A DNA stretch of 64,000 nucleotides from Teratosphaeria epicoccoides (GCA_021401465.1 JADDMT010000006.1:248001-312000); one strand, 5' to 3'; positions 1-12,238 are shown, counted from the stretch's first letter. Numbers and translations: made by a program. Notes: a model not told the origin generated them from the sequence alone.

Positions 1-1
1 C

Positions 2-385
2 ACCCTAAAAATCATCGGCTGCGGCCAAACCCCCGTCGTCGCCTCCTACAAAGCTCGCACCAACTGCCCCTTCGAAATCTACTGCGATCCCACTCGCGCC
101 CTTTACAGAAAGCTCGGCATGGTGTCGAATCTCCAACTCGGTTCGAAGCCCGGGTACGCGGAGAGCGGGGCGCTGGGGAGCACGTGGAGTAGTATGTGTA
201 CTTTGCTTGGGAGTGGGTTGGAGGGTTTGAAAGGGGGCGGAGCGTATAATCAGAATGGAGGGGAGTGGGTGTTTCAGGGGGAGAAGGGGGAGCTGGTGTG
301 GTGTAGGCGGATGAGGAATACGAGGGATCATGCCGAGATCAAGGAATTGGAGGAGGTGTTGGGGTTGCGGGAGGGGAAGCTTTAG
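2..385 (+). CDS. AhpC/TSA-like (peroxiredoxin-like 2 type) thioredoxin-fold protein, 5' partial
   Basis: The reading frame is open from the window edge (frame starting at base 2) to a TAG at 383-385, giving the last 127 residues. The visible part opens with IIGCGQ followed by PVVASYKART and CPFEIYCDP and then RALYRKLGM. This is the C-terminal half of the thioredoxin fold in the fungal AhpC/TSA antioxidant family (PRXL2-like, AhpC-TSA_2). These proteins are thought to be cytosolic redox enzymes, but most fungal members have no measured activity. The N-terminal half, where the resolving or catalytic cysteines would lie, is outside the window, so catalytic competence cannot be judged. The end matches the usual family end: a GGEWVF strand, then a charged helix. 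Family assignment is from remembered motif pattern; the specific substrate is unknown. Confidence 0.72.
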   Translation, partial: TLKIIGCGQTPVVASYKARTNCPFEIYCDPTRALYRKLGMVSNLQLGSKPGYAESGALGSTWSSMCTLLGSGLEGLKGGGAYNQNGGEWVFQGEKGELVWCRRMRNTRDHAEIKELEEVLGLREGKL

Positions 386-3300
386 AGGGCATTTGGTGGG
401 CGAGGCGATGGCGTAGGGAAGGGGTGGAGGGGGAGTGCTAGTTCGTTTCTGGATCGCTGGTTGGAGGTCTGAGATCGCGGGAAAGGTACTGGAGACTCTC
501 ATGCCTCCGGACCCGCGCTCGAGCTTCGAGAGCGGAAAGTCCAGTGCCTGTCGAGCCGGCCGCAGCCTAACGCACAGAATTGTCACGACGGTATACACAT
601 ATCGAGCGGAAAACTCGACCACCCCAACCATCATCGCGCCTTGCAGGCAACATTGCTGATGAAGCCGTGACTTTTGCGAGAGCAAATATCTTGCCAATGG
701 AGACTACCTTCGCCATGGAAGAACAGCCGAGCACAAATGGACACGCATCTGAGATTGGAGTACACGGGTTCCAGGACCCGGTCACTGGCGACATGGCAAA
801 CGAGGTTAGTCGTCTTTGTTTTCACAGATTTCATACACTCACTCCTACGGACGGACTCTAGGCAATGCATTGATTTTTTAAAAAAAAACCCACCGTGATG
901 CTTGTGAGACAAGAGTATTTCGCTCTCGTATAGGCGACCGGGCGTGGTGCACCGTTAGTAAGGTGCCGAGCACAGGGTTCTGCTATTAATGTTCATGGAC
1001 GCCGGCAGGAGCGCTACTCATTGGCGACTGTGGTTGCGCGTGCACTAGCGGTCGGGAGGAGGTTGGGTGCATCGGAGGAATCGCATGATGACCTCCAGCA
1101 GGCATGCAGCGGGCAGACATTTTCTTGGAGGGTTGGGCGGGCTTTTGTGATCATCTCTGTGATGTGATGATGTGGGTGTATGCTGCGGTGGACGTGACGA
1201 GAAACTTACGAAGCGAGAGGTGATTGATACGCCAGCAGGGTACAATTGAATGTCCCCATGTGCTCTCTTCAACTCTAGATCGTTGATTCCGATATGTCCA
1301 GCTACCTAGGACAACAGCATAATGTACTTCTGTACACCTGCATACTGAGGTACTGGCTCAAGCAAGCTCGGCGTGATTAGCAGCAGCTGCATTGACCCAT
1401 CAAGTGGGTCTGGGTGGCTGGCATGGTGGACTGCTTGTCAACACCCACTAGGAGCTGATCACCACGTTCCGACGACGTGATGATGCCATTGCATATTCGA
1501 GTCATGGATCCATCCCTCATATCATTGATGACTCTCCCCTACCAATCGCTGGACTATTGCCGACTTGACTGTCGGCCAACTACTGCGCTCGGGAAATGGG
1601 ATTTGGGCGAGGAGGGTCCGCCGTCCAATAGACGCACGTGCAGATGCCTCATGCACACCCTACCTGGACTTCGAGTTGCAAGCATTGCCAGACGAAGTCG
1701 GGGCGCGTGGATTCTCCCTTTGAGCCCATGGTCTCCTCCTGCAGATGCTTGGCGTACTTGGCGCGACGGGTAGCTATGAACAGTTTTGCCCGCAGTGATC
1801 AGACGCGATCGCAAGGAATCGGCAAGATTCCTCGACCTGGATTTGGTCTATGTGGACTCTCACAGGAGTGGACACTGTTAACAGGCAGAGAGATGCACTG
1901 TTGCACTGAAGCTCATCGAGGCGGTAATCTAGGGTGGACTCGAGGGTAGCTGGGTTCTGTACAGAGTCATGGGAACGCTGCGCCTCTAGGCTCGATGGAT
2001 TGGGCTGCTCCGGGCCAGATCAGGCTGACCAGCACAATATCAGTTTTCCTGGACCTACCTGCGAGTAGTGCCTTGGTGTTTCAGGAACGAGATCATCAAC
2101 ATGGTGATAGCGCTGCTGTCCGAGTCGCACAGAGGGTTCTTGGGCGGTAGCCAGCTCTGGTTTGCGAAATGTTTGCTGGTCTAACGTGCAGTCGCGAAAT
2201 CGTGATGCTTGTCCGGCATCTCAAGTCGACATTCTATATTGTCTATGGCGATGCTGTCGAGAAGCTACGTGTGCAGTCCTGCTAAGGTTCGTGAACGATG
2301 CGCGGACCACTTCACATTTCCAGCTGGGTGCTAGAAGGTAGATCCACATGTTCGGAAACGCACTGTGTCTTCCGATGTTGCCGGGGCCTTCCCTGAGAGA
2401 TGGCGTCAGCACTAAGTGACAGTCGGGGTGGTCGGTTCGCGTGCTCTCTCGATGCGAACGAGATCTTCTGAAATTGTCTTTGCTTTGACGAGGCAAGCCG
2501 GATTCGAGCGCAAGCACGCCGTGGTCAGGGATGTCTCGGCCAGCAGATATAATTACCGCTCTTGCTGGTACACGATACGTCTCCTTAAATGCCATGTCAT
2601 CTTGTCGACTACCAAGACAATGGTACATGTAGCCAGCTTCGACCGTGAGCCCTCCTCCATTGTCGTAATCTAAAACGCAGGAGCTTCAGTCGTCTCGCTC
2701 TGATGCAAGCTTGCACCGCGATATGCCGACGGACTATGTACGGGTGACGCGATTCAGGCACGTGTGCATCGCTGCAAATCGGATCGAATACCAGCCGCCC
2801 ACGCATAGCACCGCTCGGTCCGTCACGTGGGCGCGCTGCTGTTCAAGAGTGCATGTCGCGGCGTTTGACGGCTGGTCCATGTATTTGTACCTAGAGTAAT
2901 TCGTTCGCATAGACTAAGTAGGAAGAAATTTCAGCGACCTGCACGTGCATCACGGCTGCAAGACGCGAAGATAGCATCGATGCAAACGGGAGAGATATAC
3001 CATTTTTGCTTCTTGAGCTACACGAGTCACGATACCGCGGACCATCCCGCTCAATAATCCGAGGAAGTGATGATTGATGATCGTTGAGATTGACCGCAGC
3101 GAGCTACGAAGGTACATGAATTCAATTTAGAAGTCCTTGGCGGTCTCAGTACACCTGCCTTCATCGACCCATGGTACGAATGATTTTGGTAGATCCATCG
3201 GTTGATTCAATCCAGAGCCTCGTGTAGGGCTCTTTCGCGAGCCTGACAAACTGTTTCTCCATGTCTTCATCTTCAGTCTTCGCCGTACAGATTGATAGAT

Positions 3301-4146
3301 TTTGGAGAAGGGCAAGAACGGGACTGCGTGGGCTCAGCGTTCCCCGTAGAGTTCGAGCGACGAGGACCCCGCAGAAGAAGGTTCAGCTCGCCAGGCCTTA
3401 GCCGGGACGCTTTGCAAGTTTCGCCCGGGTCCTTGAATAATAATTGATGATCTGACCACGCAAACGACCAGGACGGCCTCGCGGGCAGCGGCCGGGATTC
3501 CGAGTCTATTATTGATGACGTACCAGCCACGCCCACGGCCACGGCCGCGCAGACGCTGAGCTTCGGTCGAGGCGGCCGGCGAGAGTGGAGTGAATTGGAA
3601 TTGGCGCAACATTCGGTTACCGCGGCACCGCAGCAGCGGAGACAGGAACGACGGACAAGCCACAAAAATTCTAGGAGGTAGCTGTAGCTTCCACAGTTGC
3701 TGTTGAAAGTCTGACGGGAACAACCAGACCTCGTGGGCTGCTCCACATTATTATTATTATTCAGCTTAGGCCAGGCGACACCAAAGGGGTGCCATCTGAT
3801 ACAACCAATCTCCCGATCCATCATCATAGCCGAAAACGTGCCTGTTGTTCGACCTGTGTTGCACCGCATAGCTCTAGCTGCACTGCTCCAACAGCCCATC
3901 ATTTGCTGCCTCCCTTGCTGCAGCTTGCCCATTGAAGGAGCAGGCAACACGACAGAGCGTTCATCCGCCCAGGCCTCTCTCTGTCGCTACCGAACCTTAA
4001 TCGTTGCGTTCTAGAGTACCCACTGTCGGCGCCGGAGCGCTTCCGCGCGCGCTCCAAGCGACTTAGCGACCTCGAGCTTCCTAGGCCTGCTTCTCGATCT
4101 CTTCTCTCCTCGAGCAACGGAGCCGTGCATGGCCATTGGCAAAATC
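386..4146. other. Long gene-free interval and upstream region of the G-alpha gene
   Basis: I see no convincing gene in about 3.7 kb. The open frames here are short, overlap on both strands and have arginine/serine/proline-rich composition typical of chance frames in GC-rich DNA. The last few hundred bases before 4147 are pyrimidine-rich (for example 3880-4110), as is common in fungal promoters and 5' leaders, and presumably serve the G-alpha gene. A frame of 225 codons on the minus strand at 3273-3950 is rejected as a gene. It crosses an ATT microsatellite and resembles nothing I know. Confidence 0.6.
3747..3761. repeat. (ATT)5 microsatellite
   Basis: Five perfect ATT units lie about 390 bases upstream of the G-alpha start codon, probably inside its promoter or 5' leader. 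It is a simple repeat likely to vary in length between isolates; no function is implied. Confidence 0.85.
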
Positions 4147-5452
4147 ATGTGCTTCGGAAATGGCAACAAGGAGGATCCTGATGCGGCCAAAAGCCGGCAG
4201 ATTGAGAAGCAGCTGCGCGAGGATCATCGCAAGATGCAGAAGGAGGTGAAGATGCTGCTGCTGGGTAAGTCAATGGCGATTATAGCGCGACGGGTATTTG
4301 AGACCAGCACGCAGTACTGATGAACGCACACCAGGAGCTGGAGAGTCCGGAAAGTCGACCGTGTTGAAGCAGATGCGTCTTATTCATACCAAGGGATTCG
4401 CGTTGAACGAGAGGAAGCAATGGAAAGTCACCATCTTCCAGAACCTGCTGCATGCCTTTCAAGTGGTCTTCGGCGCCATGGAGGAGCAGGAGGTTGACTT
4501 TGCCGATGAGCGCAATATCGTGCGCATTTCCCCTTCGACTTTGTTGCTAAAACATCTTCACTGATGGTACCCAGCGCTTCGCCGAGGTCATAGCAGCCGA
4601 CCCTGAAATCGGACCGGACGACCCCATGCCCATCGATTGTCTGAACGCGTTCAAGAGCTTGTGGAAAGATCAAGGAGTGCAATTGGCCATCAAGAAGGGC
4701 AACGAGTACGCGCTCCACGACAACTTGTTATTCTATTTCACGGACATCGATCGCCTTTTTGCAAAAGACTACGTACCTACAGACCAGGACATTCTGCGCG
4801 CTCGACTACGGACAACCGGCATCAGCGAGACCGTCTTCGACACTGGCAATCTCACATACCGCATGTTTGATGTTGGTGGCCAGAGATCAGAGCGGAAGAA
4901 GTGGATCCACGTCTTCGACAATGTACAAGTCGTGCTGTTCCTGGTTGCCATTAGCGGCTACGACCATGTACTTGTAGAAGACCGCAACGGCGTGAGTGCA
5001 GCATCAACTGCAGCCATGTGGAGATGAAGACACTGACAGTGACAGAACCAAATGCACGAAGCGTTGATGCTCTTCGAGAGCATTGCCAACAGCAAGTACT
5101 TTGAGAAGTCCGCTTTGATTCTTTTCCTCAACAAAATCGACCTATTCCGAGAAAAGATACAATCCGGCGCGGCTCCAATCCGCGAGCATTTTCCGGACTT
5201 CACTGGAGGTGACGTGGACGTGGAAGCCGGCAAGGACTTCTTCTCGCGGAAGTTCAAGAACTTGGTGCGCGATCCCGGCAAGGAGATCTACGTCAACTAC
5301 ACCAATGCCACCGACACGAACTTGCTCGACAAGACGATGAAGAGTGTGCAGGATATGATTGTGCAGCGGAATCTGCACCAACTTATGGTGTGTCTGCTTG
5401 ACGTGTGGAGCTTCTAGTGTACTGACTGACTTTGCGGGCTTTCTAGCTGTAA
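4147..5452 (+). CDS. Heterotrimeric G-protein alpha subunit, fungal group II (GNA-2 type)
   Basis: Spliced model: 4147-4264, 4335-4519, 4575-4991, 5046-5387, 5447-5452, 355 residues, the normal G-alpha length. It is a membrane-associated GTPase passing receptor signals to effectors such as the cAMP pathway. P-loop GAGESGKS is at 40-47, the switch I Arg in RARLRTTGI near 178, switch II DVGGQ with catalytic Gln204, and NKID at 269-272. The TCAT loop reads TNATDT, which I recall as usual for group II. The MCFG start has Cys2 for palmitoylation but no Gly2 for myristoylation, fitting GNA-2. An in-frame ATG at 4129 would add six residues and hide this motif, so I start at 4147. All introns are GT-AG. 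The last intron interrupts the C-terminus, leaving a final exon of one Leu codon and the stop. There is no Cys at position -4, so pertussis-toxin modification is not expected. Confidence 0.93.
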
Positions 5453-6177
5453 GCCTACCGAATTCCAACCTGTCGATACCTATGTCCTGCGAGCAGCTCA
5501 CGGCCTATCCCGCTGTACGACCTGTGCCACTCCTGGGTTCCCTCGGCCCTCGAGTGCGGTCTGGGCAATCATTGGCGTTCAGAGAGCCAGCCTGGCTTGC
5601 TTCGTCAAAGCTGTCGTGTTTTCGTCGTCGTCCAGCGAGTCGCGTTCTAATCATGTTATGTGCAGAATCAATTAAGCGCGCAATTCCAGGCCGCAAGGGC
5701 AAGCGATCTGGAACGTGACGGCCGTCCATCGAACCAGCGACATTGGAGCACTTGACGCCAGATTAGAATGTATGGCGATGGCTGTCGAGAGCGAGAAAAG
5801 GGTGGGGTAGCACTGCATTTTGGGAAGGCACAGGAGCGAGCGTGCCTTCCACTGGAGACCAGCGATTCGTGCAAAATCACGAATTTGTTCATCGTAATGC
5901 ATATCAACAGAGCCTGGGCGGAAGGCTCGCTGTTCACACGCTCGAGTAGCAGGGGGAGCTGTCATGGTGGCAGTATGAGGTAGTATTTGCAACACTCGCG
6001 TGAACAGCAAGCGATGGGCGGCCTGATATTTCGTACGTCCTGCGGGTCAGAGAGGCCGGATATTCAGCTGCACGACTCTCGTTGTGGAGTGTGGATGTGA
6101 TATACCACTTGGGAGTGGGGCATAGATAGGCTGCTACTTATGCGAACTTTGGTTGCTGACTGACAGACACTCTCTCG
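5453..6177. other. Intergenic, G-alpha 3' region
   Basis: This is the presumed 3' untranslated region of the G-alpha gene followed by unassigned sequence. Short frames on both strands overlap one another and show no family resemblance. I see no RNA gene or repeat. Confidence 0.5.
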
Positions 6178-6382
6178 GTCAACGGACCAGTCAACTGGTC
6201 GATAACATGAGACAGCATTTGGCACAAGAAGCAAGAGATCAATCGTATTGATAGTCAGTCAACCACATCAATCAGAAGTCAACCGTGCGAGGAAGCAGTC
6301 ATTCGCATCAGCGGGCTGTCAACTGCGTCAACCGAGCGACCATTTGACTGATAAGATCACTGTTGCTGACTGATCGGTCAAC
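6178..6382 (+). repeat. Array of seven GTCAAC hexamers upstream of a SET-domain gene
   Basis: GTCAAC occurs in the same orientation at 6178, 6190, 6258, 6278, 6318, 6327 and 6377, seven times in 205 bases where chance predicts well under one. A related TTGACTGA and two GCTGACTGA words are interspersed at roughly 6155-6375. The array ends about 250 bases before the chosen ATG of the SET-domain gene at 6631, so it is placed as an upstream control region. Spacing is irregular, so it is not a simple tandem repeat. The binding factor is unknown; a clustered transcription-factor site is inference. Confidence 0.55.
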
Positions 6383-6630
6383 ACTCGAGCATTGTTTATT
6401 GTGTCTTGCGCTGGTCAGGAAGGTGCGCGGAAGTCTTCCGGGATGAGCACCTTGCTGTTCACAAGGTAAGTAGTGGGTCTAGACTTTGGTCGGATTGCTT
6501 TTCTTCGCATCACTTCATCACTGACACACAGAGCCACCACTTTCATCGACTGCATGTGCAGCTTGCAGACGGCTTGACCACTCTGCGCAAGTCGATCAAG
6601 GTAAGGTCTAACAAATCACTTCCCAGCACG

Positions 6631-8166
6631 ATGGACAAACCCTTCGCCTGGCCGAAGTGGCAGCCCACTGCCGTTTACCTACCTGAGCGCGGGTGGGTGA
6701 ATAAGCACATACGACAGCTGGCGGCCGACTTGAGGACGGCGACGAGAAAAATTAAGGCCTACCCGTATGAGCCGAAGTATTGGATTTCTCGTTCCCTCGT
6801 TCTGAAGACTATGATGTATCCGGAGCTGGCGGCGGGTGATGCGCATAAGGCTTTGAGGCTGGTTCAGGGTGTGAGGATGAAATTGGTGGAGGAGCCGAGG
6901 TGGCGGTTGGGGTATCGGAGTGCTTTCTGGATGTATGGAGAGGATGAGGAGGGTGGCAAGCAATGCGAAGAGCTGGAGGAAATGGTCGACGAGGTAAATC
7001 CGACATGTACACCGTGTTCGCGAGGCTTGCTAACCGCTTTATCAATCATCTTAGAAGGACGAGGAGGGAGACGCGCTCGAGACGCGCCTCAACGACAGGT
7101 CCACCCAGGCGCATAATCTCATTGCCGATTGTGTGACGTTCGACGTGGATGCAGGCATCGGCACGTACTACCCACGTGCCTACCCCTGGATGGAAAATCG
7201 CCACCTGTGTCGAAGCGACAAGCTGATCGACAAGATCAATGAAGAATTCTTGGCGGCAAGCAAGGAAGTTGAGATTGGCAGAGTCGACTCGTACTGCAGA
7301 ATGCAGCGCCATGCTTTTGGCGATTATAATCTGCCAGATAAGAAAGGCCGGGAGATCCTTGGCGTGTTTGCCACGCAAGACATCGAGCCGGGCACTGTGC
7401 TCTTTCTCGACGAGACTCGAATTTGGGGCTGCGCTGGTCTAGGCAAGGATGGGACCACGCGCAACCTCAACAGTGGCATTGGGTGCTCTGGTAAGCAAAG
7501 CCGTAGCCGACACATCTTTCTCTGCCCTCAAGCTACCTCCCCTTACCACTCCCAGTTGCCATTCACCCCCAACTCGACGACGAAGATGCCTCGCACTCTC
7601 TCCACTGGATCCGCGACCGCGCCGGCAAAAACGCCCCCGACATCATCGCCCTCTGCCGCATGCTCACCATCACGATTGACGACGAGTTCACCCATCCGCT
7701 CGACCATCCCCTCATCGCCCGCCTGACCGCAACCTACCGCCGCTTCAAACCGCGCTTCTTCCACCTCGACAACGACATCGTGATCCCCACCACCGTGCTG
7801 CAACAGTGGGGCGTCGATGTCTTCGCCAACCACGCCTTCGACACCTGGGTCATCCACACCGTGCACGCGAGAATGTGGAATAATTGCTGGGATGGGGTGA
7901 TGCATACGGGTGTGTCGCCGTTGTTCAGCATGTTCAATCACTCGTGCGAACCGAACGTCGGGTGGAGATGCGATGGTGGGGATTTCCCGACCGTGACGGT
8001 GAGGACGGAGAGGTGGGTGGGGGAGGGGGAGCAGTTGTTTGTGTGTTACGATGGGTTTGTGGAGGACAAGGTGGTCGCGGAGCGGAGGGAGAGGTTGACG
8101 GGCTGGTTCGATGCGGAGTGTCGGTGTGGGAGGTGTGTGAGGGAGGCGAAGGAGGGCATGGTGTAA
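6631..8166 (+). CDS. SET-domain protein with N-terminal TPR-like helices
   Basis: Model: 6631-6993, 7055-7490, 7556-8166, 469 residues. The N-terminal part has TPR-like helices (YEPKYWISRSLVL, then MYPELAAGDAHKAL). The SET domain opens around GREILGVFATQDIEPGTVLF, with a long insert. Its core carries FNHSCEPNVGW, the S-adenosylmethionine/knot motif of protein lysine methyltransferases. GEQLFVCYDGF follows, and a post-SET CRCGRC pair of turns sits close to the C-terminus. Split SET domains of this fungal class resemble SMYD/SET5-like enzymes; the target (histone or other) cannot be told from sequence. Both introns are GT-AG and keep frame. The start is uncertain: the frame is open upstream to 6406 without an ATG, and possible splice sites at 6465 and 6601 would allow an upstream exon (for example an ATG at 6443). 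Confidence 0.82.
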
Positions 8167-8855
8167 GTGACGTCGATCCGGCTCGCGTTGCGGCGCTGCG
8201 TTCACGAATCAGTTTGCTTGCTATGCCATGGTCGTGCATCGCTTCTAACGCATGGCCTCGCAGCGTGGGTGAGGGTGTCAGCGAGTTGGCGGCCACTGGA
8301 GTGTGGGATACTGCTGCCAAGCCTGTATTCCCCGAGGACGCACTCAATGCGGACATATCGACGTTCAGAGCGCTCGGCAGTCAGGCTTGAGGAGAAAGGC
8401 GGGGACATCACGATTGCATATCGCTGCTGGACTGCAGGATAGCAAGCAAACAATGTTTGGGCACGGTGGGTCTGGGTGACGATAGCTGTCGTCAAGCACA
8501 AGCATGTGAGATCGACCATGAGTCTGTCTTTGACGTGATGTAATGACCTTTCATAGTATCGTCCTCATGTGACTGATGCGGATGTTCTATCGCATGTGCC
8601 TGCCAATTCTCCTTTTGGCGGCAAACAATGTAAAAAAAGCCTTGCCTCTCAGCAGACTCGCATTTCTAAAATCCCTCGCCCGATCTCAGTGCGGGCTGAA
8701 GTAGCAAGTCTCGCGTTGCCATGTATGAACGCCCTCGCTGATGCTCAGTATGTTGAAATGATGCTCTAAGATGTATCCTTGTCCAGGGTCCTCGCTATGC
8801 AATTGGCAACCAGCCGTTGACTCATCATGTATGTCTGTGGTGAGACCATCTCGGA
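8167..8855. other. Intergenic between convergent genes
   Basis: This interval holds the 3' regions of two convergent genes. Frames here are short and mutually overlapping; no recognisable protein, RNA gene or repeat is visible. Confidence 0.5.
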
Positions 8856-9533
8856 TCAGCGGGCACTCACCCGCTCATTGCCGTGGTCGTTCCGTTGCCG
8901 TCGCCGCGCTTCTTCCTGGATGAACCTGTCGACCAACTCATCTGATGGGATGATCGTCTGTCCTGAGCTCCTCGCGCCGGCCACGAGGTACCCATCCTCG
9001 CCTTCCAGCTCCAGTGGCGTCACAGGTCCCGGACTCCCCAACGGGGCAAGCTTCGGACTCGTCGGCTTGCCTGCAGCGTTTTCTCGCGCAGCTGATGAAA
9101 TGTCTCGCTGATACGCGTGAAGTTGGCGTTGTGCGTCGCATCTCACCCTTTGATGTGCTCGGGGGGAAATTGGAGGCTGTGGCGACACACCGTCCGGGCT
9201 GGGGTGCAGGCTGCTGTGCGCGGACGGGAAGTTGGCCGGGTGAAAGCGCGGTAATTGAGGCAGCTGCAACGAGTGGTTTTGCGATCGCCGAGAGGCATTC
9301 CCGGGCCGCCCTTGGCTACTCCTGGGCGTGGATAGCTGCAGCGGATCGAAATGCGTGGATGCCTTGTAGCGTGGCGAGAGCGGCGACTGCGGCCTCGCCG
9401 CCGGCGACGATCGTGGGGACGGCATTCTGGTCGTCGACAGAGGAGAATGGGGCACGGGAGAGAGAGCGGTGGAGGAGGCGGTTTTGGACGTTTGCCTGCG
9501 CGCCGGACCGATTGATAGCATGGTTGCCGACAT
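8856..9533 (-). CDS. Conserved fungal hypothetical protein, Ser/Pro-rich with PVTPLELE motif
   Basis: I start at the ATG at 9533 (MLSIGPARRQ), giving 225 residues; the frame is open further to 9680 but that part is unlike protein. The N-terminal half is Ser/Pro/Arg-rich and probably disordered. The C-terminal half holds LPQLPRFHPANF, an RQLHAYQRDI helix, PKLAPLGSPGPVTPLELE and an acidic/arginine-rich end. I recall this order of motifs from uncharacterised ascomycete proteins but know no function. The stop lies just after a GTGAGT that could be a donor, with a CACAG 36 bases away, so the true C-terminus may differ by about 20 residues. No signal peptide or membrane segment is seen. Confidence 0.6.
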   Translation of the reverse strand: MSATMLSIGPARRQTSKTASSTALSPVPHSPLSTTRMPSPRSSPAARPQSPLSPRYKASTHFDPLQLSTPRSSQGRPGNASRRSQNHSLQLPQLPRFHPANFPSAHSSLHPSPDGVSPQPPISPRAHQRVRCDAQRQLHAYQRDISSAARENAAGKPTSPKLAPLGSPGPVTPLELEGEDGYLVAGARSSGQTIIPSDELVDRFIQEEARRRQRNDHGNERVSAR

Positions 9534-12238
9534 GTAGCAGAAATTGGACAGCTGGTTGTCAGTCCGTGCGTGGCCTGACCGGAAGATCCAAGTCGTCTGA
9601 TGTTCAAAAGAAAGAAGCAAGGAGTGACACGAGGTGGGTACCTCCAGCTGCAGCTGTCTGGTGGAAGGATGAGGCGCCAAGAGGACCCAGTCGGTAATGT
9701 TACCAAGGTAACCCGTTGTTGGTTCAGGCGTGGATTCGGCGGAATTTAGTGAATTCCAAGGGGCGGCAACATGAAAAGTTGACGAGACAGGCCAAGCGAT
9801 GCAATGATTATTCTTGTAACATGGTTGCTTGCAATAATAACAATCATCCCTTGATCTCTCTTGTTGGACCCTGGATCCGGGGGCTCCTTCCAGGTTTCAC
9901 CTCCAGCACAGAAACGGCTGGTGGAGGTTGTGAGGCGCTCGTTCTTGTATCGCGTCGACAAACGAATGACTAATGACATGTCCCCACCATCGCCATGCTT
10001 TCGACCAGGCGGCGTCTCACTCTGCGATCAGTATGCAGATCGTCCTAGCTCGGACATGGCTTCTCGAGCAGGCTTCGAATCTACTGCCGGCGTATCTATG
10101 TCCCGCCCTTCCTACCTCATACTCCAGGTGCGGCTGGCATCATCAGGACGTCAGGACAACGTATCGCAAGAGCGCAGATGTGCCAAACTGGATATTCGGC
10201 CATTGTCGCCTGCCTTCATTACTTTATCTCTTGCCGTCAAGCGGGCATCGCTTGCATGCACAACATCTATCTCGCTCGGGTGGGCTCGGCATAAGTCTAG
10301 CCAGACATGCATCACTCTCCGCGAAGCAGTCAAGGAAGGCAAGCCGTGTGACGACTCCGCTGGGTCTCGGACAGCGAGATGATGGCCCACCGCCATCGAC
10401 GACCCGCCATCTTTCCGCTGCTGTCCTTGGGCTCGCAGGGATCTCGAAAGAACTGGGCGCCAGACGAAAACCAAGCCTCACCGCAAATCGCTCGACCATG
10501 CGTCTTCATCGCAGATCAGCGACTCCAACACCGATCACGCTGGACACCTTTCTTGCTTGAATACGAACATTCTAGAGGTCGGATGGTGGCCCGAGCTCTG
10601 CATATGGCCTCTTGGCCCTCGTCACGTGGTCTTGCCGTACCTTCCGCAGTGGGCATCCATCCCGTCAGCGCATGCTCGTGTGCGAGTTAAGCGCACTTGA
10701 CGCCTTCTCCGCATTTCGACAGAAGTCTGTCAACCACTCTGCCTCCGCTCATCATGATGGCACATGGCCTGGATTTGCAAAACAGTACCGAGGTTCGCAA
10801 GCCGCGGATAGGGAAATGTCATAATCGCAAGGTGCACGAGAAACCTTTGAGTTATTCTCAAGCTACCAACACCACTACGTCGTCGACGCAGTGATCGCCT
10901 CAGTCCTTACCGTCATGTGGATGCCTGCGACCTGCCAGCGGCGCAACAGCAGCTTTCACTCCGTCGCTGCCCACCGCTTCCACCCTGAGCCCGGATCGCG
11001 AGTACTGTTGATCAGTGCTCTCGGTAACAACGGATCACGGCCGGACAAAGAAATCAGTGAACGAGACTCGACCGTCGCTGTCAGAGCCTTTCACAGCTGC
11101 AGGGCCTTGTTGAACCCGAAGGGCGGTGTCTCGATGGTGCGTGTACTTGAGGCGGTAGTCGATTGCCGGGAGATGCTTCTCCCCTCGGCTTCTGATGAAT
11201 GGGCAACCAATCTGGCGAGAGTCAGTGACGGGGAATAGTTTTGGACCCGTATCGACGCCCGAGAAGGATTGAGCACCCTGGGGTTTCAGTGGATCGTGTT
11301 CCAGAAAGCTTTACTTCAAGCCAGGTACTACATGAGGGAGGTGGATACTATCCATCACCCACGATCAACGAGACTCACGGGATCCATACGAGACGTCGAC
11401 ACTGGACAGTAGCACCTTCTTTCGTCCCATGACAGTCAATGCTCAGCCTCCGCTTCTCTTAGCAGACCAACCTGCGTTGTCCGAATCTGATGGCACTCAT
11501 GCCTTTTGTCCCTGGATCAGGCAGATTTACGACAGGCGAGAACTTCTGCAGAAGGCCACTGCTCGGCAAGCGAAAGACAGCAGCATACAGGGCGACACTA
11601 GGCCGCCTTCCACTCACTCACCACATCATCGTTTTGAAACCCCCACATTCTTGAGCGCTATAAATTCTACCCAGCGTCCGTTAAAGCTTGAGCAGATGCA
11701 GAGACATTCGCCTTTTTTCGCCACCATGGGGCGCACTGCCTCTGAACGATCCCGAAGTTTGGATGATCCTCTGGCATATCCCGCGAGTGACAAGCTGACA
11801 TCGGAAATGGCGCGAACGTCGACGAGATCTAAGATGCGCTGACGGCTCACGTTGCTGACATCACTAACAATGTTGTCCATGCATTCACATTGCGGCACTG
11901 CAATTACATAAAGAGGTTCGGGTTGTCAGGCGCTACTGCTACTGCTAGGGTAAGTAAATACACCCAGCCAGTGCAGCAAGGTCCCAGTGAATTCAAGGCA
12001 TTAAGAAGCGCAGTATGCTGGATCTCAGCCACCATGGACTGCAGTACAGCGTCGTGCGAGAGGATGTTGAGTTAAGGCAGCGGAAGGATGGCCGTGACAA
12101 CTTCCAGCTTGTCATCATCCATCTTTTCGAAGTTTCGGTCAATGATCTCGAATACGCGGACAAGGCCGCACTCCTGCCCTAGCCCGGAGATGACGAGCTG
12201 CATGGTGTCGGTACAGGACTTAAGAACAACTTCTCCGA
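9534..12238. other. 2.7-kb gene-poor interval
   Basis: I find no supportable gene. The longest frames (10151-10474 minus, 9973-10560 plus) overlap each other on opposite strands and are low in the hydrophobic/charged patterning of real proteins. No intact transposon, long direct repeat or RNA gene was seen by eye. Degenerate repeat relics cannot be excluded without a search. Confidence 0.45.

Noticed and set aside
5..697. 230-codon minus-strand frame at the left edge
   Set aside because: Its left part is antisense to the AhpC/TSA-like coding end, with the Pro/Leu/His bias typical of antisense frames.
3273..3950. 225-codon open frame on the minus strand upstream of the G-alpha gene
   Set aside because: It crosses the ATT microsatellite (giving an Asn run), has Arg/Ser/Cys-rich chance composition and overlaps other frames. 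It most likely lies in promoter and leader DNA.
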